From the NCBI RefSeq assembly GCF_050947875.1, contig NC_134570.1, positions 227,773,265 through 227,837,264 of the forward strand: a stretch of 64,000 bases of DNA, in the 5' to 3' direction. The DNA is from Dermacentor variabilis. Its lineage: Eukaryota; Arthropoda; Arachnida; Ixodida; Ixodidae. The position numbers and the translations under genes were made by a program. This document shows positions 1 to 9,655 of the stretch, piece by piece (within the stretch, counting starts at the first letter, position 1; each line of letters opens with the position of its first letter). The notes beneath the pieces were generated by a model. It was not told where the DNA came from and made no database searches. It worked only from the letters and a program-made list of their open reading frames with translations.

Positions 1-1840
1 AGCGACTCGCATAGGCGGCGACGTGTTCTTTGGTGTCAACGCGTTGAATAAGGACAGCGCCGATGCCAATACCGCTAGCGTCCGTATGAACTTCTGTGGG
101 AGCCGCATGGTCGAAGTGTCGGAGGATGGGATGGGACGCCAGGCGAGACTTCAGCTCACGAAAACTAGCTTCACATTCAGGAGTCCATTCAAAGGGAACG
201 CCCTTCTGGAGGAAGCATGTCAGCGGATGAGCGATGTTGGCAAATCCCCAAATAAACCGGCGGAAGTATGAGCAAAGCCCTAGGAAACTGCGTAGCTCTT
301 TTACATGGCGAGGTTGCTTGAAGGCTTCCACCGGTGCAGTCTTCGCTGGATCAGGTCGTATACCGTCCTTATCCACTAGGTGTCCCAGAACGAGTGTTTG
401 GCGCTCTCCAAAATGACACTTCTTCGAGTTGAGCACCAAACCCGCTTTGTCCAAGCAGTCTAGCACAAGATCGAGACGTGCGTTGTGCTCACTGAACGTG
501 CGCCCGAAAATCACTACATCGTCTAGATAGCACATGCATACTTCCCACTTCAAACCACGCAGGATGTTGTCCATGAAGCGCTCGAAAGTTGCAGGCGCAT
601 TACAGAGCCCGAACGGCATCACATTAAATTCAAAAAGTCCATCTGGCGTTACAAATGCCGTTTTCTCCTTGTCTGCCTTCTGCATAGGAATCTGCCAGTA
701 CCCCGACCTCAAGTCAACAGATAAAAAGTAAGATGCTGATGAGAGGCAGTCGATAGCATCAATACGCGGAAGAGGATATACGTCCTTTTTAGTGATGTTG
801 TTGAGGCGGTGGTAGTCAACACAAGATCGCCATGTACCATCTTTCTTTCTAACCAGAATCACTGGCGCTGCCCACGGACTACAGGATTCTTGGATTACAT
901 TCTTATTTAGCATTTCGTGGACTTGGTCATTGATCACCTTGCGTTCCGATGGTGAGACTCTGTATGGCTTCTGTCGCAACGGTTGGGCAGATCCCGTATC
1001 TATGCGATGGTGTATACGAGAAGAAGGAAACAATGGTGGCCCCTCTTGCTGGAAAAAGTCAAACAGTCGGGCATGTTTTAGCAGAATATTGACCAATCAC
1101 TTCGTGACGCTGCTTAGTGCTGAGTGACTTGTTCGCCGTAGTTAGAATTGAGGAGTGCGCAGCAGGGCGTGCATTAACAAAATGGCGGTCATCCGCAGAA
1201 TCAGGGGCCAGGAATGGCGAGCGATAGCCCTTGATCTTCATGGTAGGCGGCAAGTTTCAGACACTGTGGTAGTATTGCACTCGAACAGTTTACGACCCAC
1301 AAGTTAGTGTGTCCCTGAAGAACTGACAGCGTGCAATACGGTATCAGCATATTCGTCTTCATGCAACTCAGATGAACGGGCTCCGGGGCAGCGTCAAACG
1401 TTCCGTCGGTGGTAGGGAAACAGGCAACTGAAACGCACGTTGCGGATATCGGAGGCACAACTCTATCCCGGGATACACAAAGCACACTTTCATGATACGG
1501 TGGGCCTTCCATAAACGAAGCAGAATAGCTCGTACCTACACAGATGTCACCCGTTTTGCAGTCGACGGTGGCACCACACACTTTCAAAAAATCAATGCCC
1601 AGGATTACGTCATGCGTAGAATGAGGTAAAACAGCGAACTCCGCGTTAAATATTTGACCACCCAAGGTAACGTCTACATTACACACGCCCACAGGATACA
1701 ACAACTCCCCACTCCGCGAAACGTATCGGCACAGTCCCAGTGAAACATCACTTTTCGTCCTAGGAGGCTTTTGAACGCAAGACTCATCACTGAAACGGTT
1801 GCTCCCGTGTCCACTAAGGCCATAGATGAAATCCTGTCAA
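1..1840 (-). pseudogene. Ty3/Gypsy pol: protease, reverse transcriptase, start of RNase H
   Basis: Pol polyprotein of an LTR retrotransposon, read on the minus strand and cut by the window edge. The aspartic protease active site ALVDTGATVSVMS lies near 1790-1830 and the protease C-terminal motif ILGIDFL near 1590. RT follows, with WAAPVILVRKKDGTWR near 830-870, PFGLCNAPATFERFMD near 570-620 and the catalytic box CYLDDVVIF near 508-531. RNase H begins with TEVHTDASG near 60-85. The frame is open from about 1050 to the edge, so RT itself could be intact. Frameshifts near 1705, 1250 and 1075 break the protease and linker. It continues upstream into the gag at 2538-3938 once the inserted LINE piece is discounted. 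The family assignment is firm; the subfamily is not resolved. Confidence 0.9.
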
Positions 1841-1842
1841 TT

Positions 1843-1844
<2 letters not shown>

Positions 1845-1895
<51 letters not shown>

Positions 1896-1896
1896 G
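1845..1896. repeat. (CAT)n microsatellite, the 3' tail of an RTE-type LINE
   Basis: About 17 perfect CAT triplets. They abut the conserved 3' end of the RTE-type LINE that reads leftward into this tail, as they do at 48736-48866. The polyhistidine open frame across it is spurious. Confidence 0.9.
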
Positions 1897-2462
1897 CCTG
1901 GTTACGCCCACTGCAGGGCAAAGGCCTCTCCCATATTTCTCCAACAACCCCGGTCATGTACTAATTGTGGCCATGCCGTCCCTGCAAACTTCTTAATCTC
2001 ATCCGCCCACCTAACTTTCTGCCGCCCCCTGCTGCGCTTCCCTTCCCTTGGAATCCAGTCCGTGACCCTTAATGACCATCGGTTATCTTCCCTCCTCATT
2101 ACATGTCCTGCCCATGCCCATTTCTTCTTCTTGATTTCAACTAAGATGTCATTAACTCGCGTTTGTTCCCTCACCCAATCTGCTCTTTTCTTATCCCTTA
2201 ACGTTACACCTATCATTCTTCTTTCCATAGCTCGTTGCGTCGTCCTCAATTTGAGTAGAACCCTTTTCGTAAGCCTCCAGGTTTCTGCCCGTAGGTGAGT
2301 ACTGGTAAGACACAGCTATTATACACTTTTCTCTTGAGGGATAATGGCAACCTGCTGTTCAATGATCTGAGAATGCCTGCCAAATGCACCCCAGCCGATT
2401 CTTATTCTTCTGATTATTTCCGTCTCATGATCCGGATCCGCAGTCACTACCTGCCCTAAGTA
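1897..2462 (-). mobile_element. RTE-type LINE, 5'-truncated 3' end, inserted in the Gypsy element
   Basis: Encodes the C-terminal RT tail. Residues TTQRAMERRMIGVTLRDKKR, then VNDILVEIKKKKWAWAGHVM and the terminal EAFALQWA, are nearly identical to the copies at 27776-28497 and 48867-49143. Homology to those copies stops near 2462. Gypsy gag sequence resumes beyond that point and Gypsy protease lies on the other side of the CAT tail, so the fragment sits between the gag and protease regions. No convincing target-site duplication was found by eye. The 5' truncation is typical of target-primed reverse transcription. Confidence 0.85.
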
Positions 2463-2499
2463 CAGACACCTTATTCTTAAACATACAAATGGTTGGAGG

Positions 2500-3938
2500 T
2501 ATATATCTCTGTCGACATCGAAGATTGTCCAGCGACCTCACCTCCAACGGCCGCGTTGGCTAGTTTTCGGAGGTGGCGACGGGTAGCGACGCCGCGGAGA
2601 CGGCGATTGGCTTACGCGAGGAGCGGGTGGTGGTGTCAAGCTGCGATCGGATGCTGGAGAACAGTTCCGCAGCATCTCCTGGTGCTGGTGAGGCAAGCTT
2701 CCTAAATATGTGTACGAGGGCGAATATGTTTCGCCCAGAGGAGCGCGGTACCGCCTAGAAATCGTGGATCGGTCGAACCACGGTGGTTGGCGGCGATTGC
2801 AGTACCTCGCAATGTGACCCAAGTCACCAAGCTATAACACACAGGTGACCGACGATCGATGAACTGCCCTTCGAAGCGCTCAGTCGTGGGCGGTCGTGCA
2901 GCAGAGCGAAGCGGCTAAGCCGGCTGCACAGGAGGAACGGTCGGTCTGCGTGCAAACCTGCTGTGGAGAGGGTGTTCTACAAGTCGGTGTTCGGGCGTAA
3001 ATATGCCCTCACATGGCCATGGAGCTCCTCTGTGGTTGACGTCTGTGACACATACCGCCGGTTGCCACGAAGCGCAGGGTGCGGCAGGCGCCACGTGTTG
3101 CGGGTAACAAGCATCAGGTTGTTGTTTGACGTCGCGCGCAAGTTCCTGGTGCCGCAGCAGTTCTTCACGCACGATCTGCCGTATAGAAGACGAAAGATCG
3201 GCGGAAGGGCTCTCATCGACGCTGGAAACGGTTGTCACATTCGCCAGGCGTCGAAAGTTTGGCACAATGCGACGTGTTTTCAACATCTCAAACGTACGGC
3301 AATGACGCACGACATCTGAGACGGAATCAACATGTTCCCGGCTTATAAGGAAATTGTAGACATCTTCTGCAATTCCTCTGAGAAGATGACCGACTCGGTC
3401 TTCCTCAGACATCAGCGAATTTACGATTTTGCACAGCTTGAGGATTTCCTCTATGTATATGGTCCATGTTTCTCCAGGAGTTTGAGCTCTTTGAGCTAGT
3501 GCTCTCGGCGCGTTTTGGTTTGGCGTAGGAGTCGCCAAAGCACTTCTTAATTTCCTCAACGAAGCGATCCCACGTTGTTAGGGAGTCTTCGTGGTTTTCA
3601 TACCACATCAGCGCTGTCTCACTCAGAAAGAGTACAACATGTTCAAGCTGAGGGACAGAATCCCAACGGTTGTAGCGGCTCACCCTTGCGTAGTGCGTCA
3701 GCCACTCGTCGACGTCTTCGCCCAATTTTCCCGCGAACGAGCGTGGTTCCATGTAGTGCTGCAAAGGTCCAACTGGCGCTGACCATTGAGAAGGTGAAAC
3801 TAGAGCTGGCATTTGTCCACCTCCGTCCTGAGCCATAGGGAAGGCCGTTGGCAAGAGACCGGCAAGACGACGGCTCCGGCGAAGTTCTAGCTGTAGCGAC
3901 TCCGTGGTACGTTGTGTCGTACCGCGCACCTCCACCAC
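2500..3938 (-). pseudogene. Ty3/Gypsy gag with capsid and zinc knuckle
   Basis: Structural protein of the Gypsy element whose pol lies at 1-1840. The N-terminal part (3405-3938) begins just inside the LTR. It has a capsid-like stretch with DVDEWLTHYARVSRYNRW and ALMWYENHEDSLTTWDRF, the usual retrotransposon gag helices. A frameshift near 3500 moves to the frame at 2915-3559, which carries the rest of capsid (GETWTIYIEEILKLCKIV). A second break precedes a nucleocapsid-like CCHC knuckle near 2780-2830 (GHIARYC), followed by an Arg/Ser/Pro-rich tail. One knuckle cysteine is lost or out of frame. The reading frame is broken in at least two places, so the gag is inactive. Confidence 0.85.
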
Positions 3939-3940
3939 TC

Positions 3941-4110
3941 TGTTACGCCCGCAAAAGGCGTTTATTTAGTAAGATGCGATGGCCGTGATCAGTTGAGCGC
4001 CTGTCGAGATTCAGCGAGCCAGTCACCCGTCGTCTTCTTTCACCACTCTTCGGTGCCCCCCCATACTGTTGTTCGTTGAGGCGTGAACCCACTATGCACG
4101 TAAGAGCGTC

Positions 4111-4113
<3 letters not shown>
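3941..4113 (-). repeat. 5' LTR of the minus-strand Gypsy element
   Basis: On the minus strand the block opens TGTGACGC and closes GCGTAACA, an imperfect inverted terminus of the TG...CA type. An AATAAA signal lies about 25 bases before its end. It is followed by GAG and then TGGTGGAGGT, a candidate primer-binding site that recurs after the LTRs ending at 15142 and 19202. About 173 bp, short for Gypsy. The outer edge abuts a TA repeat. Confidence 0.65.

Positions 4114-4155
<42 letters not shown>
4114..4155. repeat. (TA)n microsatellite
   Basis: About 21 TA dinucleotides directly outside the Gypsy LTR. The element may have inserted into this repeat, or the repeat may have expanded from the target site. 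Confidence 0.9.
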
Positions 4156-4158
<3 letters not shown>

Positions 4159-4544
4159 ACGAAGAACAACATTATGCAGTAATGTTTCTATTTGTGAAAC
4201 CCGATGGACGTTGCAAATTTGTGCAAAAATAAAATAACAGACACACAAATTGAATGTTTTCAAATAGTTTTAACATAATGAACCGCGTGACAGCATATAC
4301 TCAAGCTCAAGAAGAGCGCCAGCCAGAGTTGAACATGCAAACGATAATAAGAAACACCACAATCATCACAATGTGTGGAATATCTGACCGCAGTCTGGAA
4401 TTGTTATAACTGACAAACCAACAGTCTACGGTCCATGAAAGTAGAGGAAGAAAGTAGATAAAAGGCTGCATGCCGAACACACCATAAACACATCAGAAAC
4501 TAATAAACTGGAAACAAAACAATAACTAGAAAAAACTATTTCGT
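4156..4544. other. AT-rich stretch with no recognised gene
   Basis: AT-rich sequence between the TA repeat and the stop codon of the hAT-like gene. It would be the 3' untranslated region or element terminus of that gene. No hAT terminal inverted repeat could be identified confidently. Confidence 0.5.
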
Positions 4545-5869
4545 TCAGAGGCAAGATTTGCAAAGACTGCAGTTGTCATGAATAAACAAGAGTTTATCCA
4601 CCGTGATAGGGTGCAAATTGGTTCTTCGAGATCGGAGGACCAGACCAGCCACCGAGAACACTCGCTCGCTCGGGGCGCTAGTGCCTGGGATGCATAGAAT
4701 TTTTTTAGCCAGACATGAAAGCCATAGTAACTCGTTCTGAGCCCCTTTCCAAAATTTTAACACGTCGTTCACTTGCGCGCAAGGTATACTTAAAAGTACG
4801 TGGCACTCCGCATTGATTTCATTGGTCCACTGCTGGGGCGCACTAGAATGGCGTCGTGCTAAGGACGCCAAAGCATCGTTAGGGCGCGTGTCACATTCAG
4901 TCGGCTTTGCCACGTCGCATTCCTTGATATAGCGACGCACCTGCTTCGCTAGAAACTCAAGTTTGGATGTACCCCTTTGTGTCACATACTCTTCAACAGC
5001 TTTTAGATTTTGAAATCTAGGATCGAGAAGCGATGCCGTGTCCATGTGATCTGTCAGAGGAAACCTGTGTTCAGATCTCTTTAGCATCTCTCTGTTGATT
5101 TCTTGAACTACGCTGCTTCCGGACATGTCTTGCAGTGAGGCGAGAAGCACGCTTCGAATAACGATGAGCACATTAAACGTGCTCGATTTTTGCTGGGAGA
5201 GCAGCTCCACCGCGCATTTAAACTGGCTTAGGAATTGCACAATCTCATCAATCAGGCACCAGTCTTCGACACCAGGAAACGGGCGCCCTATCCGAGCCAA
5301 CAACTTCCTGAGCGCAGCCTTATTCGCGACGAGGCTCTCAAGCATAGCTAATATGATATGCCATCCGGTTGGTGTGTCCAGTTTAACTGTGACTGCCCCT
5401 CCCCGTGCTACTAGATCGGCTTTGTATGCGTGGTCGCTGTTTTGACAGCCTTCATCAAGTACAGGATGATTTTCGTCATGTTCAAGCGCTTCGGCTGTGC
5501 TGACCAACGATTGGACTGCCGCATTCAGTTCCGAGTCCGCGATCTCCTCCAGGTCGGAAGCCCGGTAGTGCACCGTTTTCACAATGTCACGGCAGTTGAA
5601 TAGCAAACTGTCGAATTTTGGGACACTTCCAAATCCGTCCTTGATGACGAGGTTGTGTAGGCCGTGGCCAACACACAGGTGGTGTTCCGTGTACGCGAGA
5701 CTCGCTGCGCGCCTCATGTTCGAGCCGGCGTCAGTGACTGCACACACTTCCTTTCCCACCATGTCGAATTCTTCCAGGCACCTTTGAAACGCATTCATGA
5801 TGGCAGCGCCTGTACGTCTCTCGGTCATGTGCCTCGTGCTCAGAGTCAATGACACGAGCTCGAAGTTCT
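4545..5869 (-). CDS. hAT transposase-like protein, last exon (catalytic core and hATC dimerisation domain)
   Basis: Exon 4 of the hAT-type transposase-like gene. It has an uninterrupted frame of about 440 codons. The RNase H-like core motif AVTDAGSNM is near the start, followed by LCVGHGLHNLV, a helical insertion region, and a complete C-terminal hATC dimerisation domain (LLWLSCLAKKILCIPGTSAP, SERVFSVAGLVLRSRRTNL) ending LFIHDN. The acceptor at 5870 (TTTTGTTTCAG) joins it in frame to the exon at 8026-8245, giving HHID-ENFELV across the junction. The family is ZBED1/4-like hAT transposases, nuclear DNA-binding proteins that excise and reinsert DNA. The open frame is well kept compared with neighbouring elements, so either a young element or a retained host gene is possible. 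Confidence 0.85.
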
Positions 5870-6127
5870 CTGAAACAAAAAAGGACCGACGATTACGTTA
5901 CTTCCTAATGCGAAATTTGAGCGCAGCAAATAAGCTGTTTCACCTTTTCGATAGATTGAGGCAAAGAAATCGAGCAACACATGTATGCGCTATCACAGAA
6001 TTTTTTTTTATTTTTCACACGTGTTCCTTTAACAAAGACTCCACTAGGTAAGCTTCTGCTTCGGCGGCACGCACCTCTGGATTCTGACGGCGACGGCGCT
6101 GGGCCTCTGCTCTGGCAGCTCGTTTAG

Positions 6128-6156
6128 CAGCAGCAGCAGCAGCAGCAGCAGCAGAC
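6128..6156. repeat. (CAG)n microsatellite
   Basis: About nine CAG triplets inside the large hAT intron. The polycysteine frame on the opposite strand is an artefact of the repeat. Confidence 0.9.
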
Positions 6157-6220
6157 GGAGGACTTCCATCGGTCGTCTCGCTCATGGCTCAGAAAGAACT
6201 GGCAGATAATTTCGCAGTGG

Positions 6221-6396
6221 CGAACGGCAGCGGCAATTTCGGCTCGGGCGGTGCACATATACAGATCCGCCGCCACCGATCTGGCTCTCTGATTGCCACC
6301 GCACAGGGCGAACGGCAGCGGCAATTTCGGCTCGGGCGGTGCACATATACAGATCCGCCGCCACCGATCTGGCTCTCTGATTGCCACCGCACAGGG
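6221..6396. repeat. perfect 88-bp tandem duplication
   Basis: Two head-to-tail copies, 6221-6308 and 6309-6396, read as identical. The unit begins CGAACGGCAGCGGCAATTTC and ends CACCGCACAGGG. The identity implies a recent duplication or a polymorphic repeat. Confidence 0.9.
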
Positions 6397-8025
6397 GTTG
6401 CATTGGAGGAGGAGCGAAGAAAGGAATTAAGTTCGAGCCGGCGCTTTGACAACCGGAGACTCGCAGGAAGAGGGGGAGGGGGGCGGCGTGTACACCCAGC
6501 GGCAAACGATGGGGGCAGAAGCGCGCGCAGCAAGCGGACAACACGATAAAGGGAGGAGGGAAGAGATAGCAGCGACTGACTGATGCCGCTGACGCCGATA
6601 GTGAGTCAACCCCAGCTGCGGAGTTGGTTTCAGGGACAACGCCGCCGATGCCGACACAAACAATATGATACCCTCGCTTCCGCAGCGCTAAGAACCAGGT
6701 CTAGCCGTGGGAAGGTGGTCACGTATTCGTCGACGTGCCGGGGCCTACATGAAATAACCGGCGCGTCGGCAACTGAAGAGCACCCTATCCGCCACACAAG
6801 AACAGGGGGGGGGGGACCCTTTCCTCCTCTTTCTGCATGGCGGCGACGGTGTTCTATGCAGTCACGTTATTTTGACTCTCTAGCGGCGTCAGCGGCATCC
6901 AGCGGTATCAGTCGGTCGCTGCTAGCGCTGGGGGGATGAAAGGGGGGCGGAGCTGGTTACGAGGCCGACGACAACGCCGACGACGACGCGAAACCCAGGA
7001 ACGGACGCCAAAGAGCTGCGCTCTAAAACAGCAACCATCACAGTCTGAAACAGCGTGGTACGCCGCTTCCCTCACCAACAAAATACTTCTTCTTGGTGAT
7101 TTATAGTAAAACAAAAAAGGAAGAGATGTGTGCCAGCCGCGGCATCTGTTATCGAACTATGAAGCACCTGAGGTGCGGCCAGCTTAAATAAAGGGTCAGG
7201 TAGTCGAAATGAAAAAGGGGAGCGATAGGGAAAGAGGACAGGGGTATAGTTATAAAACACTGTGCAGAGAACGCGACGCCCGCCCGCGATTGTCCGAACA
7301 CCGAGATAGCTTAGCACTGCAGGCGGGCGTCCCCTGACTGCATAGCGCCCGCGCGCGCATGTCCGAGATTTCACGGCGCGCGTGCTCGGCAATACATGAT
7401 ATTCACAAGCCGCGCGAGCGGCGCACACAGACTCCGCTTGCAGGTGGTGGGCGCCGAAGCACGCACGCGGTGCCGTCAATCGGGGACGCGCGCACACGCA
7501 CGCAGCCACGCATCGCACTCACGCACAAAACATGTACAAGCCGCGCGCGCGGCGTGTCCTCTCAAGAAAAGTAAGCAACGCGCGTGGTATGCTATACTGT
7601 AACGGCTGCCCGATCCGCCGTGGATCGAGCGGCCGTTGCACTGTACGGTCGTGGTATACTGTACGACAGCGACAGTGGGGGCACCCGGCTGTATGCAATC
7701 GTCCGAAGTGACACGCGCAGAGCGTCCTGTCACTGCGTGCAACCAGCTGGAGAGGAACACAGAATCGAGCACACTTCAAGTGTGTTCGCTGCACTCGCCC
7801 AGTATTAATGCAATCATTTAATGCTTTCGTGATATAATAAATATATTTTTAGACATAGAAGCAAAAACGATGCTTTTTCTTTTGCCTTGTCTGAAAGCTC
7901 CCGTCAGTTTAAGGTAAATGAAAACTTCAGAAAAGTACTTTGGAAGCACGCGCCGAAATTTAATACGGGGGTTGAGGCATGCGCTTATTGGTATCAGTAG
8001 TCCGAAAACAACATGCTGAACATAC

Positions 8026-8245
8026 CATCAATATGATGACAAGTGAACGTGATGTAGGCTCGCCGCCTGTAACTGTCGGTCCACAGATCGTACGTGACGG
8101 CACAGAACCTTGACCACTTAGCGACCATTTTCTTGACCTCTCCGTGCATGGCACGGTACACATTATCCAGCGCTGCTCTCGACAACGTCGTTCGGTCAGG
8201 GAGTTCTTGGAGCTCTCTGATGACTTCATATTTTATGAAGAAGTC
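8026..8245 (-). CDS. hAT transposase-like protein, exon 3
   Basis: Third exon of the gene. The acceptor on the minus strand is CTTTTCTGTAG|GAC and the donor GATG|GTATGT. The frame starts DFFIKYEVIRELQELPDRTT and contains AVTYDLWTDSYRRRAYITF, the hAT region around the first catalytic Asp, and ends at HHID. The translated exon has no stop. It joins exon 2 in phase 0 and exon 4 in phase 1. Intron 2 is only 89 bp (8246-8334), an ordinary size for an arthropod intron. Confidence 0.8.
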
Positions 8246-8334
8246 CTACAGAAAAGAATTAGTCACTATTCGTTCACACTTACAGCAATATTATAAAAGA
8301 AAAGCGTTTAAACTGCGTTTTAGCTGTTACCCAC

Positions 8335-8590
8335 CTGTAATCCTTCGCCATTCACAATGTTAAATGGCAGCAGGTCTCTGGCGATCAAGAGGACCAGGTC
8401 TCTGGCGTGCAAGCTCTTTCTTTACGACGTTGTCGTCTTGCGCCTGGGAATCGTCTGGAAAAATTGCTTCACCGTCGCGGCAGCCCTAGCTGCGCCCTTC
8501 TTGCAGTCGTCTTGTAGTTTGTGGGCATCCATCAATTGTCTTTGCAAGTTCGACGTGCTTACTGTGCTCGCGTAGCGTTTAACCTTGCAG
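8335..8590 (-). pseudogene. hAT transposase-like protein, exon 2, with one in-frame stop
   Basis: Second exon. It completes the BED zinc finger (CKVKRYASTVSTSNLQRQLM then DAH), followed by an Ala-rich linker and the hAT helical segment ARDLLPFNIVNGEGLQ. A TAA codon at about 8422-8424 interrupts the frame after TIPRRKTTTS, while the same frame continues on both sides to the donor CAG|GTGGGT at 8334. This single nonsense codon is the clearest lesion in the gene. A sequencing error or a non-reference allele could also explain it. Confidence 0.75.
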
Positions 8591-8698
8591 CTGCGGAGGA
8601 AAGGGGAAAATATATAAATTCTCACATTGAAATGATAATACAGCTACGACCAAATTTAATAGTTTAGCTCCGTAATGAACCAAAGGTGCTCTACTCAC

Positions 8699-9122
8699 GA
8701 TTCGAACGGCTTTGGGTTGTCTTCTTTTGATGATTTGGTCAAGCAGCTCTCACAGTAGTAGTCACTTCCAACTGTCTTCTGCTTTCCCCCAGTGAGGTAT
8801 GCGAAATGTCCAAAGTGTCTGAAAAAAAACTTGACTTCACCTTCGAATGCAACGGAATAATTCGAAAACTTCTAACCGGCATCTTAAACACGTCGGGGCT
8901 AGAAAACTCCATCTCGCTAGTCACACGCACTCTCGCGCTGATGCCGTCTTCGGACATGTCGCCGATTCCAGCCACAGCCGCAGAGCCCACGACCGTCAAG
9001 TCGCGATTCCCACGTTCCGAGACTACTCGTGGCGCCATGTTGCGTTTTGCAGGTTTCGGAATCGCACGTTGCGCGGCCGCGCGGAGAGCGGGGTTGCTTT
9101 TGTCTGTTTTGTTTTGCTTCAT
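8699..9122 (-). CDS. hAT transposase-like protein, exon 1 (N-terminus and first half of BED zinc finger)
   Basis: The BED frame reads HFGHFAYLTGGKQKTVGSDY then YCESCL. It supplies the aromatic residues and first Cys pair, and is completed by exon 2 through a 108-bp intron (8591-8698). The donor is TTCGAATC|GTGAGT and the acceptor CTCCGCAG|CTGCAAG; together they rebuild F-E-S-C-K-V exactly. Upstream of an 8-base T run near 8818-8828 the open frame (MAPRVVSERGNRD..., up to about 9040) is in a different phase. Either a one-base indel in the T run or an upstream exon with that pyrimidine tract as acceptor is needed. The start codon is uncertain. Confidence 0.65.
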
Positions 9123-9262
9123 TGCTCAATTCCTTGATACGATTATCTGCCTTAGACAGAAAAAAGAATTAAAAAAGACGAAACAAAATTTCAGACGCCG
9201 GCAGATTTGCGGGGAAAGATATATTTATTCATATTTAGAGGGCGCGCCGATCACGCCGAGTG

Positions 9263-9298
9263 TAGTGTTCCTGTATATGCTCCCGCAGGGAGCAGAGT
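9263..9298 (+). promoter_or_regulatory. 36-bp hairpin-bearing element, copy 1
   Basis: Contains the inverted pair GCTCCC-GCA-GGGAGC. It is repeated, in reverse orientation, at 11290-11325. Both copies lie 300-365 bp before a THAP-like initiation codon. A CRE-like TGACGTCA follows at about 9352. A regulatory role is inferred from position only. Confidence 0.45.
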
Positions 9299-9572
9299 TG
9301 CGCATACCTTTCCCGGCGCCGCTCGCACCGCTATTGGCCGAGCGCAAAAAATGACGTCAAATGATCCACGCCGTGCGAAGCCAACTTTACGGGCGCATCG
9401 CCAACTCATGCGAATTTGTCGTTTCCGTCAGTGCCATCGCCATTGCAATCAGCGGACCGTCGATCGTGCGTTGAGAGGAGCAGCTGCGCGTTTCAGGTAC
9501 GGTATTCGACGATGTGAAGTCAAGGACCTTGGTGAAGTGATACGAAACACATCGTACTGGCACTTGTATTCC

Positions 9573-9655
9573 AGTATGACGGGGTGCGGCGCCCCACACT
9601 GCACAAACCGCATGGAAGTCAGCCATAGGAGTAAATGCTTCAGCCAAGCAAACTA
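9573..9655 (+). pseudogene. THAP-like N-terminal fragment
   Basis: A short frame starting MTGCGAPHCTNRMEVSHRSK then CFSQAN and a stop. Its start resembles THAP zinc fingers, which open with Met, a C-X2-4-C pair (here CGAPHC) and a TNR or similar turn before an aromatic residue and Pro. It ends before the conserved Trp and the C-X2-H pair, so it is a broken or partly spliced exon. The preceding 300 bp are GC-rich and carry the 36-bp element and a CRE-like site. The call rests on about 20 residues and is tentative. Confidence 0.35.

Larger units (their letters stand above)
5870..8025 (-). other. large intron of the hAT-like gene
   Basis: A 2.16-kb intron. On the minus strand the donor is GATG|GTATGT and the acceptor TTTTGTTTCAG|AG; splicing restores codon GAG in phase. 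It contains a (CAG)n run, an 88-bp tandem duplication and GC-rich, CpG-rich sequence between about 6400 and 7800. No coding frame in it resembles a known protein. Confidence 0.65.

Noticed and set aside
6124..6387. Polycysteine small protein
   Set aside because: Reading of the CAG repeat and tandem duplication within the hAT intron.
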